Source: Metaphire vulgaris
Lineage: Eukaryota; Annelida; Clitellata; Crassiclitellata; Megascolecidae
Direction: 5' to 3'
Assembly: GCA_018105865.1 (NCBI GenBank)
Contig: JACLAT010000139.1
Coordinates: 1-64,000 of the forward strand
DNA length: 64,000 bases
In this document: positions 47,865 to 60,993 of the stretch, piece by piece
Position numbering within the stretch: position 1 is the first letter of the stretch
Layout of the letters: every line of letters starts with the position of its first letter
Position numbers and translations under genes: made by a program
Notes under the pieces: generated by a model
The model's input: only the letters and a program-made list of their open reading frames with translations
What the model was told of the DNA's origin: nothing
Databases searched by the model: none

Positions 47865-50160
47865 TAAGATTACCAGCAGTGGCTCCAGGATTTGGCAAGT
47901 GGGGGCCAGTGGGGTCACAACTTTTAGGTATGGTGGTCAACTATTTTTCATACACCTGGACTAGTCATTTGTAGAATAAGTACACTTTGGGGCCACTGGA
48001 GGGTCAGGCATTCAATAGGATGGCATGGGCCCCAGCCCACTGTGGAACCACCTCTTGAAATTACCAAGTGATATGTTAAAGGTTCAGTTGAGTATTTTGA
48101 AATCAGTGCCCTTCACAGCATTTGAATAATATAAGCATTCTTATGTGTAGCTGTTTTATTTGGACTTGATTAAGCACTATATTTGTAGGGGATTGCTTTT
48201 ATATTATATATTGTAATTTATAATTTGTAATGTGTCCACGCAGTCACTGTATTAGTTGCCACATAAATCTCTACGTTGTATAATAATATAATAATATATG
48301 TTATAGTCTTAGGATTATTCCTCATTAAAGTTGAAATTGATTAATTATTACTGTATTGATGTGATTGTGAATTTCTGTAATTTTGTAAAGTTTGTGATTC
48401 TGACCATCCAAAGTTTTTCCACTTTGTTAAGATTTTCAAAATGTATGCTATTCATATGCTCTTCATATTTTATTTTTTATTGCAGAGTTTCAAATTGGTT
48501 TGCCAAAAGACAAGAATCGAATTGAACAGCTGCTGGGACACATGGCTGATAAAAATCATCCAATGTCCAAGTTTATGTGGGGTATTGGCAGCTTTTGTGA
48601 ATGTAACACTTTGAAATAAGAAATTGTCAAGATATTTTCAGTGATTGGATCATTTCTGTATTAATGTGATATGAAATCCAGTTAGATGTTTCTGATGATT
48701 AGCTTTGAGTGAAGCGCTTATGTATGTTGTGTTTACCTGGATTTTGCATAGGTAACATAGAAACTCTGAGGACCCGACCAAAGTCGGCCGGTATTGACAT
48801 CTACGAACACCTGAAGGAATTCTGGAAAACCAACTATGTTGCACAAAATATGACTCTAGCTCTACAGGCCAGAGGTAGTTTGTCGTTGATCCATTTTTCT
48901 ATAACAAATATTATCATCTCAAACTATTTTGTAGTCAGAATTAATATATTGTGTCTATTTTTTAGATCTTTGCTAGCCTGTCAATACCCACTTGATTGTT
49001 AACATTGCAGAATTTACCGGTATTTTTATGTTGCCATTACTGGCATTACATTTTGTGTAAGCCATTTGTATTGTCATTATTATTCTCCGCTTTTATGTTG
49101 CCGTTAATTAACAGATTCCCTTGATCAACAGGAAAAGTGGGAAAGAGATATTTCAAGGCGCGATTCCTTCGTCGTAAGACTTCTGATCTTTTAAAATTTG
49201 ATAAAGTATTCATTTATATTATTGCAACCAGTTATCATTTTGAAATATGTAACATTCTACAGCACTGATAATTAGTTCAAAGTGCTTTGTAATTTGTAAA
49301 AGTAATTTGTTCAATGGTGATTATGGTGTAGTGTCACTGTGTCATTGAGATTTGTTGCCATGTGTCAAAGTTTCCCTGTTTTATAATTTGATTTATTTTG
49401 GTTGTTTGAATCACTAGATCGATGCCAAAGCCAAGCTTCTGTCATCTAAATGTAAGCACTTGTTGTTTGTGAGGACTTGGGTTTCAGTTTTACTTTAAAA
49501 TGGACCTGTGTATCTGTACATGAATTTAAAGTACAGCCTACAGGTTTCCAAACCGTGGCCCACCAGTGCTCATAAAGTGGCCCGTGAAGCCTCTGCAATA
49601 TTTTATAAATTCTTTTTAATAATTTAGAAAATGTATCAACATTGAAACAAATGAAAAATGATAGTTAATAAGAAATATAAGGAAATTACATAACTTTTAT
49701 ATTCTGACAAACAAACAAAGAAAGGTTATCAATTTTTCTCACTTAATCTGTATGTTTTTTGAGAATGCTGTGGCCTGCTTAAGTACCGAATATAGTAGAT
49801 TTGGCCCACCTCTGGAAAAGCTAGGGAACCACTGATATCATCAGTTACTTTTATTTTTAAATGACTAAGTCAAATCTTTTTCTTTATTAGATGTTTCATT
49901 TTGAAGTGATAATTCTTTTTCAGAAACCTTTTCAAATGTCTCGATTTAACAAATTGTACAAAGGTAATTAATATCTTCCGCTTTATTTCTTTTCTGTTTG
50001 TATCTGCTTTATATTTTTCCCCAATGCTGTTTGATTCTATGGCATTCAATTTCATTGGTGACTGCTGTTTACAAGTTTTTTTGTATTGTTAATTACTGAC
50101 AGAGCTTAGGCAACTAATACTTGGTTGTAACCTCTTCTCTGTGTGTCTTCACCTTCAGTC

Positions 50161-50216
<56 letters not shown>

Positions 50217-50290
50217 TTTTTTTTTTCTTTCTTTCTTTCTTTCTTTCTTCGTCTTCTCTGCCTGTCTCTTCCTTCCATTAATTGTGAATC

Positions 50291-50356
<66 letters not shown>

Positions 50357-53300
50357 ATTATTATATTTGGCAAATTCTTTTGTTGCCTGAATTGTCAAAA
50401 CTTGATGTTCACTTGTTTCGTTGTCTTAGTTGCTGCTGTTAAGAATGTGCACCAGGTGACACTTACCTGGGCTCTGCCATGTACATTGCCTTACTACAGG
50501 TAAGACAGAGATCAAGTATTTTACTAGTAAATTATTTTGCTTTGCTGAAGTAGACATTTGAGGAGATGATTAAGTCTATTTAAGCAAATCAACCATGATG
50601 CTGAGGCATTTATAAGTGAAGTTCTTCACCATTTCAATTTCTTTTCTGTTATGTGTAACTATTGCCCATTCTCCCACGTTCTTTGCAATTGGCATTTTTG
50701 TTTTATTACTCTTTATTTTTAATCCAAAATTCCGCTCTCCATTATTAAGGCCTCTGTTAATTTTACAATCCTTGAAAGACATTCTATTAGACATGCATCA
50801 TCAGCATATTCTATGCATTATCTATATTTCCTAGCTTTAGAGATGTTCCCAAACTATTCATGTTTTCAATCTGTCTCATGATGTTATCTAATATAGTGTT
50901 AATGAAATTGTGCAGTTGTTGGGCTTTGTCAGTCTGTCAGAGTGGATGATTCATTGCCAATAATGATCTGATTGTATTCAGGGTGAAACCTATTGTTTAT
51001 CTTGGTTGGCTTCTGGGTCACGAGAGCAAAGGAAGTATTGACTCTTATCTTAAGAAGCGGTAAATACAAATTTACTAGAATATGTAGTCTGATATTTGTC
51101 TGATAATTCATGTTTTCTTTTTAAAAGCATTTTTGCCATAGGCCCTCTAATAGAAGCCCCATTGTTTGTATTGGAGACCCAACTGCTTGTATTAGAACAT
51201 GTTAAAATTGCCATATGTCACTTGCTTGTACAGTATATACAGTTATACAGTGTATTACATCAATGTCATATAATTATTGGCTCTTAGACAGGCTTATAGA
51301 CACAAAGTAGTATTTCATTTTAACATTTCTAGAGACTTTTAAAGACATTGTATCAGACTTATGTTCTAGAATCTAGACCTAACTTGTATTAGAGGATTTA
51401 CTCTATATTGTGGTTTTACTTGCATATTTACAGATATAGCATGCTCACTGGCATCATGTGTATAATGCACAGGCACTCTTAAACCTCTATGTAATGCAAC
51501 TCAACAAGGCATTTATATTGTGTTTCTGTCTGATATTTGGGCTATATAGTCATGTGGCTTGATGCTGTTTGCATATAATATTTTATGGATTCTGTATTTT
51601 TTTCTCTTGCTGAATTTCTTGAAAAATGGTTTTAGATTTTGGGCGTTTGAACTAGAGGCTGGAAGTGATACTTCCGGCTTTGACTGTAATAGCACTTCAA
51701 CTCTTATGCATGGTCGAAGTTACGCTTTCTGATGATGGCTTCAGTCATCTGTTTGAGGTTTGTTTTAGCATTTCAGCCATCTTTTATGGCTCTTTACCTA
51801 TCTTTTCTTATATAATAATAATAATATTATTATTATTTTTAAAATTATTATTGAGATACTTTTTACAGTGCAGTGGATATGGCAAAGTCTGAAGTCAAAG
51901 GCGCTTTAACAGACGTCCCTTGAATGAGTTATTAAACATGTTTCTCTTGAGATTTTTTAGTGTTAAACATTAGTTTGCTTTAATGCAGCGCTGTGTAGCA
52001 CATTTATATAGTGCCTTTTCTGGATGAACACCCAGAAGCACTCCCACTGCAATTACTTTGGACAGTAAATTGGTTTCTGCTAGTGTCATGGAGATGGTGG
52101 AAGCAAATCTTCATGTGTTTACGTCAAACACATTCCAGAATGTCAGACAAACTAATGCAAAGCCTCGCTGCTAATAACACCCTGTAAGATGTGGTTAGAT
52201 AATTAAGATTTTGTTGGTTAAGTAAATCATTTCATTTTTGATGTGGTTCTCCTTTTTGGGGGAATAGGTAATAACAGTTGTCTTTGAATATCTGAGCATG
52301 ATCAAGAGAATTGGACGCAGCATCAGATCTTTGATGAAATCAAGACAATCGAGGACTGTCATTTTCGCTGGATAGAGCAGGTAGATAACCATGTTGCTTG
52401 TTTCTAAGTTGCTAAAAATTTTCTCAACTTAGCAAGCGGCTTATCATCACGGCTTGCAATAGACTGTCTTCTTCTAACTCTCTCCGGTTGACTGGTAGAT
52501 GTTTGAATTTTCTAAGACAACATATGAATGTTTGACAAAAGTCTTCTTGAACATGTAATTGCAAATCGTCTTGGTTATATTTGTAAGCAGTAGCGATGTG
52601 AATCTTGGAATGCTTTAAGGCTGATTGTACCGATTGTCGAAGTATTTTGATTCATTTAAGTACATGGGAATTTTGCAGCTACTACGACAGTACTACCTTC
52701 CAAAGTGCTATATAAATTCATGAGACTTTACTTACTTATCTATGATGTTGATCTTTTAAATTAGGACGAGCCCCAGGACTACGTACAGGAGGTGGCACTG
52801 GCCATGCAACTGTATGAGCCTGCGGATATTTTGACTGGAAACAGTCTACTGATGGAATATGATGAAAAGGTTGATTCTATTGGTTTTCATATGACTGATT
52901 GACTCTGGTTTTGCCTTATTATAGACCATTAGTACTTTAATTTGTTTTTGCTGAGTTGTTTACGGTCGTGAAAGAGATTTTGAAATTTGAAATGAAACGA
53001 AGAAGAAATATAGTGTTTGAAATGTTGCTTCGATTGAATACCTTTTGAATCAAGAGGACGGTGTTTACATATGAAGATGTGCATAATGTTGACCAGTTAT
53101 ATGTTTGCAGTTATTATTATTGGTATATGTTTACATTTGTATCGTGGTTTATTGTCTTGATCATTCTAGGTTTCTCTTGATTTCTTAGCTGCTGACGTTA
53201 CTACCTATGAGAACTAACTGGCATTTAAAATATAAATAAATGAATATTTTTGTAGGATTTTGAGTCTCTGGTCCCATTTGTTTGATGATTTCACTGAATT

Positions 53301-56300
53301 ATTCATGATTGTGATTTTGATTTTTTGTAGTTGCAATAACTTGATGAAACTGGTATTTGAATTCTAGAGTTTATTCTGCCTTTTGCTTTGACAGATTATT
53401 AAGGATTGCATGGACGCCTTGACACCGGAGAGTGTCAACATCACCCTGTTGTCAGACTCTTTCAGAGACCAAGAGTCATGCAATCTTGAGTGTCCTTGGT
53501 TTAAAACTAAATACAGTGTCGAAGGTACGGTCATCTTAATATATTTCATTTGCCTGTGCTGTAACTGCATGTGCCTATGATGAAATATACAATAAACTGT
53601 ACTTTTGTGTGCTAAGATTGGTCTAACTGCTTTGACTGTAATAATGACAGCAGGTTATGTAATTTGATGCATCTTGGCATATGAGAATGAGGTGAAGGTT
53701 AGTCATGTTGTCAATTTGTCTGGCAATTATTTACTTTGCAGTGAATATTTCAGCTTCTAAAAGTTTTGTCATTTTGTAGTTTAGCATTTGTCATAATTTT
53801 TTAACTGAGTTTTTATTGGTTTAGCATTAATTTAGTTGTGATTGTTTTTGGTCGCTTAGACATTCCTATAGATTGGATTGAAAAGTGGAAATGTGAGTAT
53901 TATTCAAACTCTTGAAATTGCTTGTTTCAAGTACTTTGAATACTTCAGCGGGTTTTGTCAATTGTTATGTGCAAAATTTTGTTATATTTGGTTGCTTATG
54001 CACTAGAACCTGTCTGGTGCTTTTTGTTTCATTTTAATGTCTATTGTGTCTTGTGGAACTGTCACTTTTGATCCTTGAGAATGAAAATTACAGAGGGCGG
54101 TTCATAAAATAATATAATCAGTGAGCATGTTTCCATGGTAACTGAGGTGGCTTTGCTTGAGTGAAGGTTGTTTGAAATTGTTCAGTCTTCTTGTTGTCAG
54201 CAATCACAGTTTAGGTTGTTTGTATATCTTTTTAAAATTTAGCTGTCGGTGAGAATCCTGAACTTCATCTGCCTCTGCCAAACATTTACATTGGTAAGTG
54301 GTGTCTTTTTTATCAAGGTATGAAATATCGTGTTGTTTCATATTCCACCGTTACAACCGGTGATTGATGTACAGTGTACACGCATGCACAAACACACACA
54401 CGTGTGTTGTTCATGTTGTTCATGTTGTGTGTTGTTGTTCTTAAATTCATCATGTTATTTACTTTGTTTGTTTTAGACATTTTATGAAAAGGTTTTCTGT
54501 TCTTAATTTTAGCCACAGATTTTTGTATCACAGAAGCTGATGCTCCTGACTCAGAGGTAACAGCTGTTTCTTTTGTGCAGAGATCAGATGCTGATGCTTA
54601 ACAACGTTGTAATCTAACTATAGCAGATTTATTGCAAATAAATACTTGTTTGAAAATTGCTTTGTATATAACATTTCTAGTAAGTTAACTCACGTTATCA
54701 GAAGTTTTATCTAAAGTATACTTTCTGTTTGCTGTTTGCTACTGTTGGTATTTTTAGTTTCCTGTTCTCATCTCAAAATCTCCACACAGCAGAGTCTGGT
54801 ACAGAAAGGACAAGAAATTTAAAGTGTTTAGAGGTGCAAACTTGCAGTCATTACTAGTTTGGAAGCTCTTCTTTCATTTCAGAAAGTTTTGACAGCATAG
54901 ACCGATGCATGACAATATTAATGGATGCACATGAGAACAGATATGAGGTTATATAATTGGAAATCTTCTTCTCATAGTCCCGTCAGGTTTTTACCTTTAT
55001 CGGCATCTATTTCCACGACTGGTTGTATCAGTTTCTGAATTTTTTACACTCTTTTTCTTGTGGACAGTTGTTTGTTCTATTTTGTTCCAGCATTTGTGTA
55101 CGTGTACCTGACGAGTGATTGTGTAAGTCGAACGGCTGAAAGGTGTGTTTTTAGGTTTTATCTTTTTCTCTTAGTTTGTTTCTTGATACTTATCTCTGTT
55201 TTTTTTTTCTTTTTATTAAACTATGTCTATCAATTTGCTGATTCAAGTAGGCGGTGAATAATACACACAATGCACCTTAGTTGCTAGTTGTTGTTAGAGA
55301 AAGACAAGGTTTTGATATAGTTTGTCTCTATTAAAAGAGTTATTCAAGCATTTGCATTTTTATTTTCATTTGATGTCTTCTTGATCAATCAATAAATGTC
55401 TGTGGAGCCACTATCATAATGCTTAGAATAATATCAGTAAAACCAGATTGGAAAGGTCAGTCAGCAGGAGCAACTTAAGAGGGTGGGGGACCAACCAGGT
55501 ACATTTTTATGGTCAAAGCTTGATTATTACTTTTTTGATGGTTTGGTGCATTTTATGTTTTATGTGATAAACATCTATTTGCTTCTTCGTTTCAGTCAGT
55601 GTATGACGGATTTGCTGGTCAAACTGTTTGAAAATAGTCTGACTGAAATAGCCTACGATGCAGACCAGGCCGACCTCAGGTTGGCCAAGCTCTCTCTAGT
55701 TCTCTAGAGCATTGTAATTGAGTATTCTGTTCATTCTTTTCTATTCTAGTTTCCCACACAGTTTAGTAATTGAGTGGATTTTAGAATTTGTTGAGAATAC
55801 AGTTTGTGGATTAATATAATTTCTTAGGAATCAAAATGCTCAGCAGTTTTTGCGTGTCATGGTGTCTGTCAAAATTCCAAATTGTTCCAATTCTACAACT
55901 GTCAAAAATTCAAAATTGTTCCAATTCTACAGTGTTTATGAATGTTAGTATATTTATTTTGATGTGCATTTGTGATTAACCCCTTAACCATGTATTTAAC
56001 TGTAACTCAATGTAAAATGGACGGATATATCAGGGATCCCCAGTTAAGGGGTTAATAATAATACTATTGCCATTATGAATATTACTACATCAGAAATAAA
56101 AGATATGTGTTTTTAATGTTTAATACTGAATTCTGTTTAACACATGAGAAAATCCACAAAGCTAAAAAATGAAAACAGTGTATTTACCTGCTGTTATTTT
56201 CCAGCTATTCTATTAAAGTGCATCTTAATGGACTTGTTGTCAAGCTCAGTGGCTTCAACGAGAAAATATATCAGTGAGTTCAAACACAGCACCTCCTGCA

Positions 56301-59300
56301 TGATTCTTGTGTTACATATCTTAAGCTTAGTCCTGTCCATGACTTAAATTAGTTTTCTGTATTTTCATTTACTGTAGCTCCATCAATTATGGACATTTCA
56401 GGTTCTTCCAACCATAGCCTGAGTGCATCTCTGTCTTTGCTGGCTGTTGTTTTGGTGAGGCTCTTCCTTTGATATCCGCTTTAAGGCTTGTCTTGTCCAT
56501 TATTTCTGCCATGACCATTAAATAACTAGCATTTATCTCCTCAAGGCTCATCCATATGGTACGTACGCAAAAAAGGTATATTTTCAACTCCCTCCCCTTG
56601 TTTGCATGCCATACATATGCAAACTCTCCAAAATCCAACCCCCTCAATGCGTACGTACTATATGGATGGGCCCTCATCAAATTCCTATCCATTGCCGGTA
56701 TTCAAGTATTGTTGCATAACCTTAGTTTTCACAATTTTACTTCTGTATACATCTTAATTCCTACATGGATGTAACATCTACAGGTGAAATATGCATATAT
56801 GTTTGATTTTAAAATGAAATTCAGAAAAAGTACATTTGAAATTTGCAGGTTATTTTAATGTCTGGAAAAGGTATCACAAAAGCAAGAAATGAAGAATTCA
56901 GTTTATTAAAATTGATACAGACCTAATTAATCACATGTATTGTACTGTATTATTATGCAGGAGCTGCCATTGTGCATTTGCCTAAAACCTGTTGAGCCTT
57001 TTTCTATGTATGGCACCCCACTTTCATAGATTCTGAGCTTATTTTTACTGGACTTATCAGATTCAGGTGCTTTTCATTGAATTACAGCAACTGTTTCAAG
57101 TGGTGATTGATCATGTTGTTGGTCTTAAGTTCACCGGAAAACAGTTGGAGACAGCGAAGGCTGAGTGGAAGATGATCTACCACAATCAGTCAATCAAACC
57201 GTCTGGATTGAACAAGTAAGGATGGTTTTCCTGATACTGCAGAGATACGAGTTTGATGTAGTTTGATGATAGTATCGGTTGTACTAATGATATTGAAAGT
57301 TATGCAATGAAATCGTATTAATGCCTCCATTGTATTTGGATTAGTTTGTTGGTTTTTAGTGTTGTCTGTTGTTTTTTTCAACATTCTGCAGAGTTACTTT
57401 TTATGTTCAAATTTGTTTTTATGGCTACCATATTTCAAGAGGTTAATGTAAAGCATTATTTTGCCATGTAGCTTATTTCAAGTTAAAGATGGTAACACTT
57501 ATTAAGACTAGGTTATATAGTACATTGCCCAGGAAATGTTATCCATTTAAAATAATAGATTCTGACAACACATTGATACTTGGTTGTGTTTATTGCATTT
57601 TTAAAAAGGGATTTGCGACTGTCTCTGCTGGTGCATAATCACTGGGCGATGATGGAAAAGTTGTCGACTTTGTCTTCAATTTCTGAAGATAATCTTGCGA
57701 CATTCTTGGTTGAATTGCTCTCAACTGTAACCGTTCAAATGCTGGTGCAGGGAAACATCAGTGCCAAGGTGTGCAAGTAATGGATGGACATAAATTTGTA
57801 GTTGCATTTCAGATACATTAGGAGTCTCTATGACGAATTTACTCATTATATTATTAAATATCAGGTGCCTAAGTAGGCCCACTATGTTACAAGCTATATT
57901 TTTGTGACTGTAGTGTATCTATATTTTATTATTATTGATTGTCGTGACGTTTTTGGTACGTGTGCTAATCAGGAAGCAAGGGACCTTGAGCGCTATTTGC
58001 TTCTGAAGCTGAAATTTGATGAACGACAGCCCTCGGCAGTCTCACAACAGGCAAGAATATGTTTCTGTATTCATCATTTGCGCAAAAGTACACAGCCGGT
58101 AATGTTTCTGAATTTCATGGTGGAGCACCTCAAATATGAAAATATGCCTGAATTTCTTTCTTAATTGGCAGCACATTACTATTTCAGAAATACAGTCTTA
58201 CCCCATTATTCCGCCCGTATCCGTCCAGCGTTCTATTATGGCAAGGGGCAGGAGTGGCAACATAGCGAGGGCAAGTCAGTCGAGTATATCTAACAGATTT
58301 GTTTATGAGCAAGCATTGGAAATGGGATAATGTTTATCATAGGCATTTCCCATGATGACTGGATACAGTTTTCTCTCCTCTCCATTTGTCTCTTCTCTCC
58401 GTCTGTATCTCTTTCTCTCCTTTGGTTCAACAAAGTTGATCAATTGCACAGACGTTACCTCTCTTTCTCTCCCTCACTTCATCGATGTTTCTTTCTCTCT
58501 CCCTCCCCTGTCTCTTGCCCTTTACTTATGGGCAATTGTCTTTCTGCAGAGCTGCTGCTGACATCCAACCATACCAGGGTAGGATGATGTTATGGACAGA
58601 TTTCCTCTGTTTATATGTACCCATTGGCAAGCAAGCAAGCGGGGGTAGATTGCATGGTTGGAAACACATTTGTCTCATATTAGGAAGGCGACAAACGGGG
58701 GCGGCATTAAGAGATAAATAACATGGGAAAAAATATGTTCTGCGCCTTTCATTGGTGGGAGGCAAATTTGGTGAGAAAACGAGGGACAAGATAACGGGGG
58801 TAGACTGTATTTGGCTGAAGTAGGAGGTGTGGCTTTTTCAATAGGCAGGTCATAGCATGTTTTAGAAACAGTTTAGCAATGCTGCTCAAACGAAAATGCC
58901 AGTTAAACAAGTGAATGAAGAACGGCATAAGTATGTGTTTGTAATTATATTGGGTTAATGACTAATGATGAACGAATTTTCCAGATAGACATGACGATAG
59001 CTGTACTTGTGATGCATTATATTGTTGGGGTGAGTTGGAGGTGGGTGTTTGTTAGCATTAATTGAAATGTGCTGGAGAGAACTAGTTTTATTAAGCAAAA
59101 TTATATAAAACAGACTGTTTGATAATTTATTCTGTGCTAGTTTATATTCTCAAGCTTATTTATTTCAGCCTCTGATGATGATAGAGCAGTTGTCCTGGTC
59201 CCTATTGTTATTTTTGTTATTTTAGAGTGACTTCGTTGTCACAGAGTTGCCAGATAAACCCGTTTACTTCCGAACAAAGAACTTGAATGAGAACGATGAC

Positions 59301-60953
59301 AACTGTGTCATCACCAACTACTACCAACATGGTCCAGCCTCAATTCATGACCACCAGCTTATGGAACTTCTCTTGGTAAGCAATATCTAATGAATATCGG
59401 TAAATGTCTCTCCGATTTGCCTCCCATAGGCAGCCCTTTGCAATTTAGATGCATGTATTTTATCTGACTTGTGTGTGTGTTTTGAATATATGTCTTTTGA
59501 TTTTGGCGGCAGTGTCACATGGAGGAACCGTGTTTTGATACTTTACGCACCAATCATCAACTGGGATACGTTGTTTACTGTTCAGTGCGCTTGACGCACG
59601 GCATTGTGGGATATTCCATTACCATTGGCAGTCAGTCTACCAAGTTTGGGTAAGTTTTTGATTCTGTTGTTACATGAGGAAGTCTACAATGAATTTAGTA
59701 TGTTTTAAATTAAACTGGCCTAATTTGCATTTTAGACATTTATGTTTTGGTCATCATCTATTTTCTCAACATTTATAATTTGCTTTTTTTGAGTTTTAGG
59801 CCTTGAAGCATTTTCTTCAATAAATTAAGATGTAGCTTGTTATCTGGGGCTTTATTTGATACTTGCAAAGGCAAGTCATTCCTTGTTTTCAGAGTTGGCT
59901 TCCAAATATAAGTTTCTCAATAATTCTAATTATGTTATATTATGCATACATTGTGGCTGGGTTGATAAAGGTTCAACAACGTCCATTTAACATTTAATTT
60001 TACTAACAGTATGAAGAGACTTGATGGAGAAATCGAGAATTTTCTTCAGAAATTCCGCGCCAAGATAGAAGATGACTAGCGATCGTTTTAGCGATTAGTA
60101 AGTTAGACAGCCATTTGATTGCTTCTAGTGATTGTTAAGTCATGTGGTGTAGATAGATAGCTACTGTGAAGGCTTGTGTTGTTGATGACATTAAGAGTTC
60201 TTGTCTTGAGTGTTTTGGATATTGTCTTTGTGTTTTGGATGTCTTTATTTTTTATTATTGTTCATGACAATTTATCGTTGAAGGCCAAATTGGTCCTTGT
60301 CTTTGTTCTTTGTTCTTCTCTTTTGTGTTCAGTTGTTATCCTTTCCTTAACCTTGTTAACTCAACTGTAGTAAGTAAGTACATATGTGATACTATATTTC
60401 AGATTTATTTAAATTTATTGTTTATTTATTTATTTTTATATATTTGTTGGTGTTGTTTATTAACCTGACAATTTACCTAATGTCTGGAGCACAGGACAGT
60501 AGAGTTTCATCAGTGTTTTGCTCAGGATATTTCAACAAATTAATTGGGGAAGGGTGTCTATAATTAGTATGCATTTTGTATACAGCATCAAAAGATTGGG
60601 AGTGTTAGGGGTGTAAAAATCCCTGGTTATGCTGTTCAACAAATTAATTATCAGAGCTAAAAAGATTAGGGGAAAAGTAAAATTTACTTAAAGGCTTATA
60701 GAAATTTGGCTCACAAACTGTGTATGATTCTTGAAGCAAATATGCCCTTGGATATTTTCCTGAGAGATAGCAAGAAACTAGATGATTTCACATATATCAA
60801 TAGATCATTTCATGTTTGTGGATCTGACTAAAAATGATCTAGAACCAAGCAAGGTCTTGCTGTGATGTATCATCACAAGATTTTTTAGCCTAGGAACCCA
60901 GATACAATTGTGTCTTTCAGGACATCAAATACAAGTACCAGTACTCTTAAAGG

Positions 60954-60993
<40 letters not shown>

